DNA of 63,406 nt from a virus: the IMG/VR virus record IMGVR_UViG_3300042465_001918, positions 1-63,406 of that record. One strand, 5' to 3'. The position numbers and the translations under genes are program-made. The notes under the pieces were generated by a model. It was not told where the DNA came from and made no database searches. It saw only the letters and a list, made by a program, of their open reading frames with translations. Below are positions 50,188-58,393 of this stretch, piece after piece; the first letter of the stretch is position 1; each line of letters opens with the position of its first letter.

Positions 50188-50331
50188 ATGTACGCAATTC
50201 TGACAACCATCGTAGCCGTGCTGACCATCTGCATGACCCTGCCCCTCGTTGACGGTGGCTGGCTCTTTATCGCTGGCCTCATCTGGGGCAGTGCCATGCT
50301 GGGCGGGGTCATTGCAACTGCTATCAAATAA
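50188..50331 (+). CDS. Small two-pass membrane protein, 47 aa
   Basis: YAILTTIVAVLTICMTLPLV then GWLFIAGLIWGSAMLGGVIA: two hydrophobic helices linked by DGG. GAGG lies just before ATG 50188. It lies away from the late lysis cassette and upstream of a metallopeptidase. Function unknown. Confidence 0.6.
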   Translation: MYAILTTIVAVLTICMTLPLVDGGWLFIAGLIWGSAMLGGVIATAIK

Positions 50332-50383
50332 AAAAGACTACCCCTTTTAAACATGCTACAATTACCACTAAGGAAAAAATACC

Positions 50384-50962
50384 ATGACTACAACTAACCG
50401 TGAAGACTGGCTCAGCGCCGCCGTCTCTGAACTACGCCCATTTTTCGAGGCGGTGGGCAAGCCACTGCCAGCGAACGTACGTGTTACGTGCGGCTTCCCT
50501 AGCAATGCCAAGCGCTCCGGTGCTATTGGCGAATGCTGGGCTGACACTGCCAGCGCAGACAAGACCTTTGAGGTCTTGATCAGTCCCGTGCTGGATGACC
50601 CAACCAAGGTCTTCGAGGTATTGGTTCACGAACTCTGCCACGCCACTGCTGGCGCTATGAACCACGGGGTCAACTTCCAAAAGGTAGGCAACCTGATGCA
50701 CCTTGCCCCGTCCCCTACCAAGGCCGGATGGAAAGCCACGGGTAAGGCCGCAACCTTCGATTCGGTTTATGGCGAGATCATCAAGTCGCTTGATGCGTAC
50801 CCCCATGCCGCCCTGTCGATGACTACCAAAAAGACTCAGGGCACTCGCATGCTCAAGGCGGTCTGCCCGTCATGCGGGTACACCGTGCGACTCACCAGCA
50901 AGTGGGCGGCTCTTGGCCTACCGTCCTGCCCACAAGACGATGACATTCTTAACCTTGTTTAA
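50384..50962 (+). CDS. SprT-like zinc metallopeptidase, 192 aa
   Basis: HELCH at 82-86 (VLVHELCHATAG) with a third ligand His94 (AMNHGVNF) forms the SprT metallopeptidase site, and CPSCGYTV...PSCPQDD near the C-terminus is a zinc ribbon. The family includes Spartan, which degrades DNA-protein crosslinks. A phage copy could remove host proteins from DNA or process a partner. AAGGA precedes the start. The gene ends in GTT TAA inside a GTTTAAAC site (50957). Confidence 0.78.
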   Translation: MTTTNREDWLSAAVSELRPFFEAVGKPLPANVRVTCGFPSNAKRSGAIGECWADTASADKTFEVLISPVLDDPTKVFEVLVHELCHATAGAMNHGVNFQKVGNLMHLAPSPTKAGWKATGKAATFDSVYGEIIKSLDAYPHAALSMTTKKTQGTRMLKAVCPSCGYTVRLTSKWAALGLPSCPQDDDILNLV

Positions 50963-50974
50963 ACGGAGTACTTT

Positions 50975-52483
50975 ATGACTGACGCACAAATCAAAATGGA
51001 AATTCTCGCACTGCCCATCGCGGTGGTGATGGCGGCATATGCGGTGCGTAGCACCACAGTGCTGAACGGTACAAATGCGGAAATCAAAAGCCAAGCCGCC
51101 GATTTTCTGGTGACAAAGGTGCGTGACGGGTCTATTGATCTGAACGCCATCAGGGGCACTGCCCCCGTGACTATCACCAACGGCGTGACGGCAATCATGG
51201 CTCAGAACGCGACACTGTCCACTGCACAAGCCGTTGTGCTGGACGGCATCACTCAGCGCCAGAGCAATGACCGCGCCCTGCTGGACTCTGTACGGGCAGT
51301 GGCAGATCGTGCCGCCAGTGACGCGCTGAAAGGGCTTAACAGCCACAACACTCTGACCCAGACCGTCAGCCGCGCCTTGGCGGCGCTGGAGCAGGACATT
51401 GAGGCCAACCGCCAGAACATAGACCGCCTTGCAGTCTCCACGGTTGATGACCGTAAGGTTGCGGCTGAGGTTGCTCTGGCCATCGACAAGGCGTTTGCCC
51501 CGTTTAAACAGTCTGTTATTGATGCTGGCGCGGAGCAGGTTATCGCCAACGGCGTGAGTGCCAAGGTGATTGGGTCTGAGACCGCCCTGAACGTGTTTGG
51601 CGTGGACGTGCGGGATGCCAAGGGCAACCCTCTAATGGTTGACATCTGGGATGCCGTGGACGCACCAGCCATTGACCCCAACTTCATTTGGACTGAGGGC
51701 ATCATCAAGCACCTGTTGCTGTCGCAGAACACGGGCGAAAACCTGTGGTTTGGCGGTGAAAAAGGGACTGGAAAGAGCGAGACCGCCCGTCAGTTTGCCG
51801 CCAAAACAGGCCGCGCCTACACCCGCATCAACTTCCACAAGTACACCACTTCGGAAGACTACGCTGGTTCTGTTGGCCTTGAGAATGGCAATACGGTGTT
51901 TAAACGTGGTGCTTTTCTGACCGCCTTTGCTTCGCCTTCGACTGTGATTTTGCTGGACGAGATTTCCAACTGCGATAGTGGAGAACTGGCAACGCTTAAC
52001 GGTATGCTGGAGGTGAATTCAGCCGTCAACTACGGGGGTCAGGTTCACCGCCGTGCGGCTGGTGTACTGGTGTTCGCCGCTGACAACACCTTGACGAACG
52101 GTGATCAGTCTGGACGCTACGCTGGCACTCGCCAGATGAATTCCTCGCTGGCTGATCGTTTCTCTCGCGTCATTCGCTTTGAGTACCTGTCCAAGGCTGA
52201 CGAGGTGACTGCGCTGGTGAGGCATACCCAATGCAATGAATTGCTGGCTGGGCACGTTGTGGATGCCATCAATGCCGCCCGTGCCAAGGTGGAGACCGGA
52301 GACGTTATCGATGCACCTTCGATCCGCTCTGCCATTGCCTTTATCCGCGCACTGAACGTGCTGTCTGTTGACGAGGCTTGGGCCTCAGCAGTGACCGCCC
52401 GTCAGCCTAGCGAAAGTGCCGCCGCTCTTGATTCGATCAAAGCGGCTTACCTCAACCCTGCTCAAATTGAGAAATGGATCTGA
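50975..52483 (+). CDS. MoxR/CobS-like AAA+ ATPase, 502 aa
   Basis: Walker A GEKGTGKSE (about 261-269), Walker B VILLDEIS (about 323-330) and a sensor/arginine-finger region (FAADNTLTNGDQSGRYAGTR, then MNSSLADRFSRVIRFEYLS). This is the CobS/MoxR form of AAA+ ATPase. The N-terminal 230 residues are a separate helical region (VSRALAALEQDIEANRQNID). Such ATPases work with a VWA partner to remodel or insert metal into targets; the two genes downstream provide a metallopeptidase and a VWA protein. Two GTTTAAAC sites lie in the gene. Confidence 0.8.
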   Translation: MTDAQIKMEILALPIAVVMAAYAVRSTTVLNGTNAEIKSQAADFLVTKVRDGSIDLNAIRGTAPVTITNGVTAIMAQNATLSTAQAVVLDGITQRQSNDRALLDSVRAVADRAASDALKGLNSHNTLTQTVSRALAALEQDIEANRQNIDRLAVSTVDDRKVAAEVALAIDKAFAPFKQSVIDAGAEQVIANGVSAKVIGSETALNVFGVDVRDAKGNPLMVDIWDAVDAPAIDPNFIWTEGIIKHLLLSQNTGENLWFGGEKGTGKSETARQFAAKTGRAYTRINFHKYTTSEDYAGSVGLENGNTVFKRGAFLTAFASPSTVILLDEISNCDSGELATLNGMLEVNSAVNYGGQVHRRAAGVLVFAADNTLTNGDQSGRYAGTRQMNSSLADRFSRVIRFEYLSKADEVTALVRHTQCNELLAGHVVDAINAARAKVETGDVIDAPSIRSAIAFIRALNVLSVDEAWASAVTARQPSESAAALDSIKAAYLNPAQIEKWI

Positions 52484-52485
52484 TC

Positions 52486-53394
52486 ATGCGTAAATATTTT
52501 GGCTGGGAATTCAAACCCGCACTGACAACCGCCATCCACAAGATGGCCTCTGACCTTTCGGTTCGGAGGGTCAACGTCCAATTCAAAGAGTGGATTCCTA
52601 CGGCGGCTATCAACCGCAACGGGCAGATCTACATCACCAACATCAAGGATGACGCAGTGATGAGCCAGCTTGAGTTGCAGAAATTCACAGGCTTTGGTCT
52701 GCATGAGTTACTGCACCGCAAGTTTACTGACTTCGACCAGATCGACACCAGCAAGTCGCCTTACCTGATTGGTCTACACAATGCCATTGAAGATGCCTAC
52801 ATTGAGAACCGCGCAGTGCGTATGGCGCTGACCGGAAACGCGCAGGGTCTGCTGGGTCTGCTGATCGACACCATGGCGACTCAAGCCCTTGTCGAGGTCA
52901 AGGATTGGGCTGACCCTAAGCAGTACCCGTTCGCCCTCGCCGTGTATGCGCGTAATCACGGTCAAGTGCGCGTACCACTGGCAAAGGGTTTACGCCCAAT
53001 CTTTGATGAGGCTTGCTACCGTCTGAAATCGGCAAACTCCACGCAAGACACATGGAAGATTGCTGAGTGGGTCTACAAGCAACTGATGACCCCGACCCCG
53101 CCAGAGCCGCCCGTTGGCCCAACAGAGCCGCCGGATGGCCCTACAGAGCCTCCAGACGGCCCCACAGAGCCTTCAAATGACGAGGGTGAGGGTGACCCAC
53201 AGGACGAGGCTGACGAGGGCACTGGCGAGGCTAAGACACCGCGCCGCCCCAGCGGCAAGGACGTTACCCCCCGCTCCACTGAGCCTGACGTGGATCTGCC
53301 CCCAGAGTCAAAAAGCGGTGGCGCTACCTCTGAGACCGACATTCGCAAAGAGGGCTACCACGTTGACACAAAGCGCTGGACTATTTCAATCTAA
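52486..53394 (+). CDS. CobT-like N-terminal protein with HELLH metallopeptidase motif, 302 aa
   Basis: GFGLHELLHRKFTDFDQI gives His73-Glu74-x-x-His77; HNAIEDAYIENRAVRM holds a conserved acidic helix after it, as in VWA-linked metallopeptidases. The C-terminal 100 residues are low-complexity (PPDGPTEPP repeats from about 207 then acidic). ATG 52486 was chosen over 52474, which overlaps the upstream stop by 10 bp. It lies between the ATPase and the VWA gene, so the three probably work as one machine. Confidence 0.7.
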   Translation: MRKYFGWEFKPALTTAIHKMASDLSVRRVNVQFKEWIPTAAINRNGQIYITNIKDDAVMSQLELQKFTGFGLHELLHRKFTDFDQIDTSKSPYLIGLHNAIEDAYIENRAVRMALTGNAQGLLGLLIDTMATQALVEVKDWADPKQYPFALAVYARNHGQVRVPLAKGLRPIFDEACYRLKSANSTQDTWKIAEWVYKQLMTPTPPEPPVGPTEPPDGPTEPPDGPTEPSNDEGEGDPQDEADEGTGEAKTPRRPSGKDVTPRSTEPDVDLPPESKSGGATSETDIRKEGYHVDTKRWTISI

Positions 53395-53403
53395 GGAGAC
53401 CCC

Positions 53404-54060
53404 ATGATCCCCGCAAAACTTCGCTACGAAATTCGCCAGATGTTTGAGAACAGCGGCACTGAGGAATTCAACATCAACCGCCGCACTGGTTCACTCAACA
53501 TCAACGCCTTGTCAAACATCGGGCACAGTGATCGCCTGTTTAAACGCCGACATGAAGTGGCTGGTGTTGACTCAGCGGTGACCATTGTGCTGGACTGCTC
53601 CGGATCGATGGAACATGATAAGCGCATGCCCAATGCCGTCAATGTCTGCTACGCCCTGCTGACTGTGCTTGCCGCCTCTGGTGTAGCTACCAGCGTAGTC
53701 ACATTCAACCATGTGGTCAGCGTTCTAAAGCCTTGGTCAATGCCAGTGCCGCGCACCAAGGCGTTGCTTGAGTGCGTCTCGCCCAGTGGCAATACGAACG
53801 ATTACGCCGCCCTATCCTACGCTCACGGCATGCTGTTACGCCGCCCAGAGGCGCGAAAGGTTTGCTTTGTCCTGACTGATGGCGAGGGCGACCCTGATGC
53901 TACCCGCGCACAGTGCCTGTCCGGTGCAAAGCTGGGCGTGACAACGATAGGGGTTGGCATTCTGGAGGGCGTGGGCCATGTGTATCCCAACGCTGTCTAC
54001 GTCAACAATGTTGAAGACCTTGGAACAGTGGCATTCAACAAACTAAAACTTGCGGCTTGA
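53404..54060 (+). CDS. VWA-domain protein (CobT C-terminal-like), 218 aa
   Basis: SAVTIVLDCSGSMEHDKRMP has the DxSxS metal site (64-68), SGNTNDYAALSYAHGMLLRR supplies the Thr, and CFVLTDGEGDPDA the final Asp: a full MIDAS. This is the VWA half of CobT-type proteins, here a separate gene. It would bind the AAA+ partner and a substrate. The start has AAGGAG upstream. GTTTAAAC at 53538 encodes Phe-Lys-Arg. Confidence 0.8.
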   Translation: MIPAKLRYEIRQMFENSGTEEFNINRRTGSLNINALSNIGHSDRLFKRRHEVAGVDSAVTIVLDCSGSMEHDKRMPNAVNVCYALLTVLAASGVATSVVTFNHVVSVLKPWSMPVPRTKALLECVSPSGNTNDYAALSYAHGMLLRRPEARKVCFVLTDGEGDPDATRAQCLSGAKLGVTTIGVGILEGVGHVYPNAVYVNNVEDLGTVAFNKLKLAA

Positions 54061-54083
54061 GCCGCGCAACTAGGAGAAGACGA

Positions 54084-54254
54084 ATGAGCAAGGTAACCAT
54101 ATCCAAGGGCGTGATCGAAAATCACATTGACGATCTGCTCAACAGATTGCAATCCGCTATACAGGGAACGCCCCTCATAAAACGTGAGTTAGAAGTTATG
54201 CAAGAGATGCTCTGGCGCGTCAAGCACTACATCGACCAAGGAGAGGGCAAATGA
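54084..54254 (+). CDS. Small helical protein, 56 aa
   Basis: MSKVTISKGVIENHIDDLLN then RLQSAIQGTPLIKRELEVMQ. Two helices, no known family. AGGAG precedes ATG 54084. Overlaps the next gene by ATGA. Confidence 0.6.
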   Translation: MSKVTISKGVIENHIDDLLNRLQSAIQGTPLIKRELEVMQEMLWRVKHYIDQGEGK

Positions 54255-54433
54255 AGACTTATCAAATCGAATTGAAACGCACCAGCTACGTCAACCTCAC
54301 CGTGGAGGCCGACTCTGTGGAGGAGGCAGAAGAACTGGCATGGGATGAGTTGCAATCGGACGGGTCTTATGGCTTGACCTATGCGGACTGGGAGATCGAA
54401 TCCATCGAACTAGATCAAGGAGAGACGGCATGA
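54251..54433 (+). CDS. Small acidic protein, 60 aa
   Basis: MKTYQIELKRTSYVNLTVEA then DSVEEAEELAWDELQSDGSY. This beta-alpha small domain (TYxIELKRTSYVNLTVEADSxEEAEELA) is common in phage small proteins with no defined role. Overlaps both neighbours. Confidence 0.65.
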   Translation: MKTYQIELKRTSYVNLTVEADSVEEAEELAWDELQSDGSYGLTYADWEIESIELDQGETA

Positions 54434-54621
54434 AAACAGGCGATAACATTGTGGTCATCATGGATGGCAAGATCAGAGGCGCGGAAGTTATTGCGGTGCT
54501 GGCTGATGGCAGGATAGAAACATCCCTTAAGACTTATGACGGGGATAACGCGAGAGTGGATCGTCACAAGGCGTTTACCGCATCCGAATGGGATCTGGTC
54601 AAAGGAGAGTTTTATGTTTAA
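54430..54621 (+). CDS. Small beta-rich protein, 63 aa
   Basis: MKTGDNIVVIMDGKIRGAEV then IAVLADGRIETSLKTYDGDN. Probably a small beta-barrel (SH3-like). Its stop TAA (54619-54621) lies inside a GTTTAAAC site that also overlaps the next start codon. Confidence 0.6.
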   Translation: MKTGDNIVVIMDGKIRGAEVIAVLADGRIETSLKTYDGDNARVDRHKAFTASEWDLVKGEFYV

Positions 54622-54703
54622 ACGAGAAGACCTGATCACCCGTGTTGTGTTCCTCCTTGCCATAATTGTGGTGGCACTTGATCTTTTGTACTGGAGACCA
54701 TAG
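54614..54703 (+). CDS. Small single-pass membrane peptide, 29 aa
   Basis: ATG 54614 with GGAG 7 nt upstream; peptide MFKREDLITRVVFLLAIIVV then ALDLLYWRP. One hydrophobic helix with a basic N-terminus. It overlaps the previous gene by 8 bp, and its codons 2-3 (TTT AAA) are part of GTTTAAAC. It ends immediately before the next ATG. Confidence 0.55.
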   Translation: MFKREDLITRVVFLLAIIVVALDLLYWRP

Positions 54704-54934
54704 ATGATAGAACCCGCCACTGATGACCGTACCAATCCCGCTGACGTTTTATACAGCGTTGTTGGTTTGCTTGAGGCATCCAACCTTGACCACGACATGG
54801 TCTGCGCTTTGCTCCACAAGGTGCTTGCCAGCCTCTCAGTCATGACAATAACCCGTGAGGAGTACTTGCAACGCTCTGCACGTTGCTACGATTTAGAAAT
54901 GTTTTTAAACCCGCCACAAAAAGGAGTGCATTGA
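54704..54934 (+). CDS. Hypothetical protein, 76 aa
   Basis: ADVLYSVVGLLEASNLDHDM then VCALLHKVLASLSVMTITRE: helical, no family recognised. It starts right after the TAG of the membrane peptide and overlaps the next gene (TGATG). Confidence 0.6.
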   Translation: MIEPATDDRTNPADVLYSVVGLLEASNLDHDMVCALLHKVLASLSVMTITREEYLQRSARCYDLEMFLNPPQKGVH

Positions 54935-55218
54935 TGATTTTATTATCTGTGATTGACTTGATGCCAGTGATTGATTTACTGCGCGAGGATGAGTTTGTTG
55001 TCACGATCCATGATCGAGGTACCAACGAGGAGGTTAAATTTTGTCTGGCTGTAAAGATTGATGACCCTCTACACCTGTATTACTTGGGCCGCAAGCTATC
55101 AATGTTTTCTTTGGGAGTGCCGTATTACAGCCAAACAGGTCTCGCCTACTTTCCGGCGGTTGAGATCGATGCTGAGTTGTACGAGTACATCTGTGCGGCT
55201 GGTAAAGACGCTGACTGA
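54934..55218 (+). CDS. Hypothetical protein, 94 aa
   Basis: MILLSVIDLMPVIDLLREDE then FVVTIHDRGTNEEVKFCLAV. Mixed alpha/beta, not recognised. AAGGAG 7 nt before ATG 54934 fixes the start. Confidence 0.6.
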   Translation: MILLSVIDLMPVIDLLREDEFVVTIHDRGTNEEVKFCLAVKIDDPLHLYYLGRKLSMFSLGVPYYSQTGLAYFPAVEIDAELYEYICAAGKDAD

Positions 55219-55264
55219 CCCGTGCCCTCACTTTGTCAGACAGGCGGGGCTTTTCAGCCATCTT

Positions 55265-55426
55265 TTGGAACTCCATCAGACCACGCAACTGTTTAAAAAA
55301 GGTGAGCGCTACATCAGGTACAACCCTGCAAAACAACACTGGTGCGTCCTTTCGCACAGTATTAGTCCTCAAGTAAGGGGGCGATACACAACCGTGATGA
55401 GAGCGGTGTTTTATGCGTTGAAATAA
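55265..55426 (+). CDS. Possible small protein, 53 aa, TTG start (uncertain)
   Basis: An open frame with a protein-like end: QLFKKGERYIRYNPAKQHWC then VLSHSISPQVRGRYTTVMRA. No ATG or good ribosome site precedes it; TTG 55265 is the best start. The operon's terminator follows just 3 bp after its stop, which argues that it is the final gene. It could also be a remnant. Confidence 0.35.
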   Translation: MELHQTTQLFKKGERYIRYNPAKQHWCVLSHSISPQVRGRYTTVMRAVFYALK

Positions 55427-55429
55427 AGA

Positions 55430-55471
55430 GGGGGGGGTGAAGCAATGACTTCATCCCCCCCTCCCTTTTTT
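55430..55471 (+). terminator. Strong intrinsic terminator at the end of the plus-strand operon
   Basis: A 13-bp stem of GGGGGGGG-TGAAG (55430-55442) and CTTCA-TCCCCCCC (55449-55461), with loop CAATGA, followed by TCCCTTTTTTT. It lies between convergent genes; on the minus strand it is followed by TCTTTATTT, so it may stop both transcripts. Confidence 0.8.
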
Positions 55472-55488
55472 TGTCTGTACTTGTGCGT

Positions 55489-57189
55489 TTAAACGTCAAA
55501 CGAATCTAGGTTCTCTGTGTAGTTTCCTGCGGTTTTGTTGTAGAGCAGAGTGGTCTCACCCTGCGTCCCGACCCAGCGATAGCGGCACTTCCAGACCGCG
55601 ATCTCGACAAACCGATCCTGCCTGTGGACGGTGATCCCGCAATCGGTCTTTGCCCACCATGCCATCGACCCGCTGATCGACATGCCGTCCGGTCTGGGTT
55701 GCTCGACCCCAGCGCGGTTGATCTTGCTGGGATGGGCGACAAACCATGTGTGTACATCGTGGGTCATGCAGAACTTCTTGACCTTGGTCAGGATGTCACT
55801 GATGGCGTTGGTCTCCGACTTGTCACCCGCTGGCTGATCAATGTAGTTGTACGGGTCAATCACCAGACCCCTGACCCCCATTCTCTTGACGGCGGCTTTC
55901 GCCCTTGTCAGGATCGAATCAATTGTGTTCGGCTCTTCGCCTTGGGTATCGATGAACAGGAAGTGATCCTGCACCCACTTGAACGCATCATCTGCGACCT
56001 GCTTACTCATGCGGTCACGGCCTTCGTAGAACGACTGTAAGCTGTATAACTCCATCAAGCGGGTGATATGGACTTCGGGCTGATTCTCAAAGGAACAGAT
56101 GGCAAACTTCCAATCCGATGACCTTGCGAGGTTGACCATGATTTGGTCAACAAAGTTGGACTTACCGCTGGACGGGTAACCCGTGACCACCGTGAGCTGA
56201 CCCGGGGCAATCGTGTAAACGCTATCAATTGACGGGTAACCCGTGGTGAACCCCTTGCCCGTTCCCTTTGTGTACAGGTCATTTATCTTGTCGAGGTAGG
56301 AGTTGGCCTCTGAAATGCCGTTGATGGGGTAAGGCTCGGCCTCATCGATTATCTTGTTTAAACGCTCTACTGGCGCGTCGTCGAGCGTCGGGTTGTCGTC
56401 GAGCCAAGCCTCGTTTAAATCCTTCCACGCGAACTTGGCAAGGCGGCATTTCTCTTTGCCAATCCTTCGGGACAACTCCTCCGCCAGCGCTTGACCAGCA
56501 GGGTCTTGGTCTGTGGCGAGAATCACGTAGGGGGCGGCATCGATGATCTCCCGCGCATTCCATACGAATCCAAACTTCTTGTCCTCGCTGGGCAGGACTT
56601 TGCCGTCCGCAACCTTGACGGGAGCACCGCTCGGGACGCTCACAACGTTCTTGATCCCTGCCTCTATCGCTGTCAGGCAGTCGATCTCGCCCTCGACAAT
56701 GATCAGCGGTTCACCCTTGATGATCGTATCTATCCCAAAAAAATCATGCGCTCCACCTGCGTCTTGGGTGAAATCCTTGGCTTCGATTGACCTGTACTTG
56801 GCTGAGACCAGCGCACCATCTCGGTAGTAGGGAAAGCCAACTGCCTGTGTCGGCTTGCTCAGGCGGGAGAAGAACTTCTCCGCTGAGAACAAACGCATGG
56901 TGTCTGCGGTCTTTTGTGAGATGCCCCTCGACTTCAGAAAATCGTAGTGCAGGGCGGTCAGGCGATTGTTGACGATGGTTCGGGCTGGTACGACTGACAA
57001 TTGGGTCTCCTTGGGTTGCACAGAACCCGCCGCATAGCAATGATGGCAGTGGTACACAACCGCCCCGTCATCCTTGCGGGTGAGGGTCATGTCCTTGAGG
57101 TTTTGTTTTCTGCGGGTGGGGGTGCAAAAGGGGCAGATGACCCTTGTCGAATCGTTGAAACGGGTCTCAGCGACCAGAACTTCGATCAT
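55489..57189 (-). CDS. DNA primase-helicase, T7 gp4-like, 566 aa
   Basis: N-terminal zinc finger Cys19, Cys22 (VICPFC) and Cys48, Cys51 (YHCHHC). TOPRIM follows: IIVEGEIDCLTAIEAG at about 160-176 and ILATDQDPAGQALAEELSRR. The helicase domain has Walker A TGYPSSGKSNFVDQI (about 333-347), then ICSFENQPEVHITRLMELY and LVIDPYNYI. It would prime and unwind DNA at the fork. No DNA polymerase gene accompanies it. Its stop codon TAA lies in a GTTTAAAC site at 55487. Confidence 0.85.
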   Translation of the reverse strand: MIEVLVAETRFNDSTRVICPFCTPTRRKQNLKDMTLTRKDDGAVVYHCHHCYAAGSVQPKETQLSVVPARTIVNNRLTALHYDFLKSRGISQKTADTMRLFSAEKFFSRLSKPTQAVGFPYYRDGALVSAKYRSIEAKDFTQDAGGAHDFFGIDTIIKGEPLIIVEGEIDCLTAIEAGIKNVVSVPSGAPVKVADGKVLPSEDKKFGFVWNAREIIDAAPYVILATDQDPAGQALAEELSRRIGKEKCRLAKFAWKDLNEAWLDDNPTLDDAPVERLNKIIDEAEPYPINGISEANSYLDKINDLYTKGTGKGFTTGYPSIDSVYTIAPGQLTVVTGYPSSGKSNFVDQIMVNLARSSDWKFAICSFENQPEVHITRLMELYSLQSFYEGRDRMSKQVADDAFKWVQDHFLFIDTQGEEPNTIDSILTRAKAAVKRMGVRGLVIDPYNYIDQPAGDKSETNAISDILTKVKKFCMTHDVHTWFVAHPSKINRAGVEQPRPDGMSISGSMAWWAKTDCGITVHRQDRFVEIAVWKCRYRWVGTQGETTLLYNKTAGNYTENLDSFDV

Positions 57190-57431
57190 TTAATAGCTCC
57201 TGAAGCAGTGCGTTTAAACGACCTGTTTTCGGAGGCTGGCTTGGCTTTGAGGTTGCTTCTGACGGTAGTGCCGCCTTTACTGAGAGGGGCGATGTGGTCT
57301 ACGTCTTTGCCGTCACCCTTGTGAACCAGACCCTCCCGCTCCAACATCCGTCTGGCCTTGTTTCTCTGCGCCCTTTTCTTTTTAACAGCAGGGCTACCAT
57401 CGTAGGCTTGTTCTTTTTTGTAGTCACGCAT
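57186..57431 (-). CDS. HNH-family protein, 81 aa
   Basis: DGKDVDHIAPLSKGGTTVRS then NLKAKPASENRSFKRTASGA is the HNH core (DHI...N...N). Short forms of this kind occur beside phage replication genes as nickases or homing-type nucleases. Overlaps the primase-helicase by 4 bp. GTTTAAAC at 57212 encodes Phe-Lys-Arg. Confidence 0.75.
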   Translation of the reverse strand: MRDYKKEQAYDGSPAVKKKRAQRNKARRMLEREGLVHKGDGKDVDHIAPLSKGGTTVRSNLKAKPASENRSFKRTASGAIK

Positions 57432-57624
57432 TTCTTTGCTCCTCTACCGCATCTGCGATACGTGCCATTTGGTCGGCAAGATTGTTGATGGCTTCAGCGA
57501 TCAACATGCTGTGTGCCTCAAGGCCACCAAGCTGAGTGCCGTGCTCCGTTGCTGCCCCGTTGTTTGAAATGATGTGTGCGGCGCGAATGATGGCTTCGGC
57601 AACGCTATTGTTTTCTTCTGTCAA
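57424..57624 (-). CDS. Small helical protein, 66 aa
   Basis: NSVAEAIIRAAHIISNNGAA then HSMLIAEAINNLADQMARIA: two amphipathic helices, probably dimeric. No family recognised. AGGAGAG precedes the start. Confidence 0.6.
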   Translation of the reverse strand: MTEENNSVAEAIIRAAHIISNNGAATEHGTQLGGLEAHSMLIAEAINNLADQMARIADAVEEQRNA

Positions 57625-57713
57625 TTGTTCTCTCCTTGTGGGTGGGGGTACTCGCTGCGTCTGTTTGCATCACCGAGAACCCCCAGTGCCAGCATCCGCT
57701 TTCCCCCCGAAAC

Positions 57714-57941
57714 TTAAATTCTGACTTGGTTAACAATCCCTGTCTTGCCGCGAGACCAGAGCATGAGGGTGATGCGATTGGCACCAGCCGTCAGCAGTTC
57801 ACTCACGCTGTAAACAGACAGGTTGTGTCTTGGATAGCCCGGGCCAACAAAATAACCATCGTTGCGATAGTGCGGAAGATACGTCACCCCATTGAGTTGG
57901 TAGGCATTGTTCTCTATGCGATCTACAGTGTCTTGTGTCAT
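57714..57941 (-). CDS. Hypothetical protein, 75 aa
   Basis: DTVDRIENNAYQLNGVTYLP then NLSVYSVSELLTAGANRITL. Alpha/beta, not recognised. It overlaps the upstream gene by 4 bp; about 90 bp separate it from the next gene downstream, with no clear feature in that gap. Confidence 0.6.
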   Translation of the reverse strand: MTQDTVDRIENNAYQLNGVTYLPHYRNDGYFVGPGYPRHNLSVYSVSELLTAGANRITLMLWSRGKTGIVNQVRI

Positions 57942-58147
57942 GCTTGCTCCGGCAGTTCAAGTTCAAGCTGGTCTTCCCTGTAGTCCTCTACATCACACCC
58001 GTCTCTCACGGCATCTATCAGTGCGTCTTGGCTGGCAACCTTGACCGTGATGTTGGTTCTTACAAAATAATTCAATGCTTGGGTTTTAGTTTTAGCCCTG
58101 ATCAGACGGGTGTCTCCGTCCAATGCCTCTACGATGTAAATTCTCAT
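57938..58147 (-). CDS. Small conserved phage protein, 69 aa
   Basis: MRIYIVEALDGDTRLIRAKT then KTQALNYFVRTNITVKVASQ. This small alpha/beta fold (RLIRAKTxxQALxxFVR) is widespread in phage accessory regions; function unknown. Overlaps both neighbours by 4 bp. Confidence 0.65.
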   Translation of the reverse strand: MRIYIVEALDGDTRLIRAKTKTQALNYFVRTNITVKVASQDALIDAVRDGCDVEDYREDQLELELPEQA

Positions 58148-58380
58148 GTTCTATCCTCTGTTGATGTTTGTTGATGACTTGAATTGATCTGCGTTACTTT
58201 GGTTTTGATCTCCTTGTAAATTGACATCAGGGTCGCTTCGCTGACCTTCCAATGCCTGTTGTTTGCGATGATGTCCGAAATCTCTCTGCTTGTTAACCAT
58301 AACAGAGGCTTACGCTTTCTGTACTCCAGATGTTCCCTAAGTTCATCGGCGACAGCCTTGTAATATTCTTTAGTGTCCAT
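58144..58380 (-). CDS. Hypothetical protein with HTH-like middle, 78 aa
   Basis: MDTKEYYKAVADELREHLEY then LWLTSREISDIIANNRHWKV and SEATLMSIYKEIKTK. The TSREISDIIANN...VSEATLMSIY stretch looks like a helix-turn-helix. ATG 58380 follows GGGAGG; the open frame upstream to 58476 lacks a comparable site. First gene of the minus-strand replication operon, so possibly its regulator. Confidence 0.6.
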   Translation of the reverse strand: MDTKEYYKAVADELREHLEYRKRKPLLWLTSREISDIIANNRHWKVSEATLMSIYKEIKTKVTQINSSHQQTSTEDRT

Positions 58381-58393
58381 GTACCTCCCGTAT

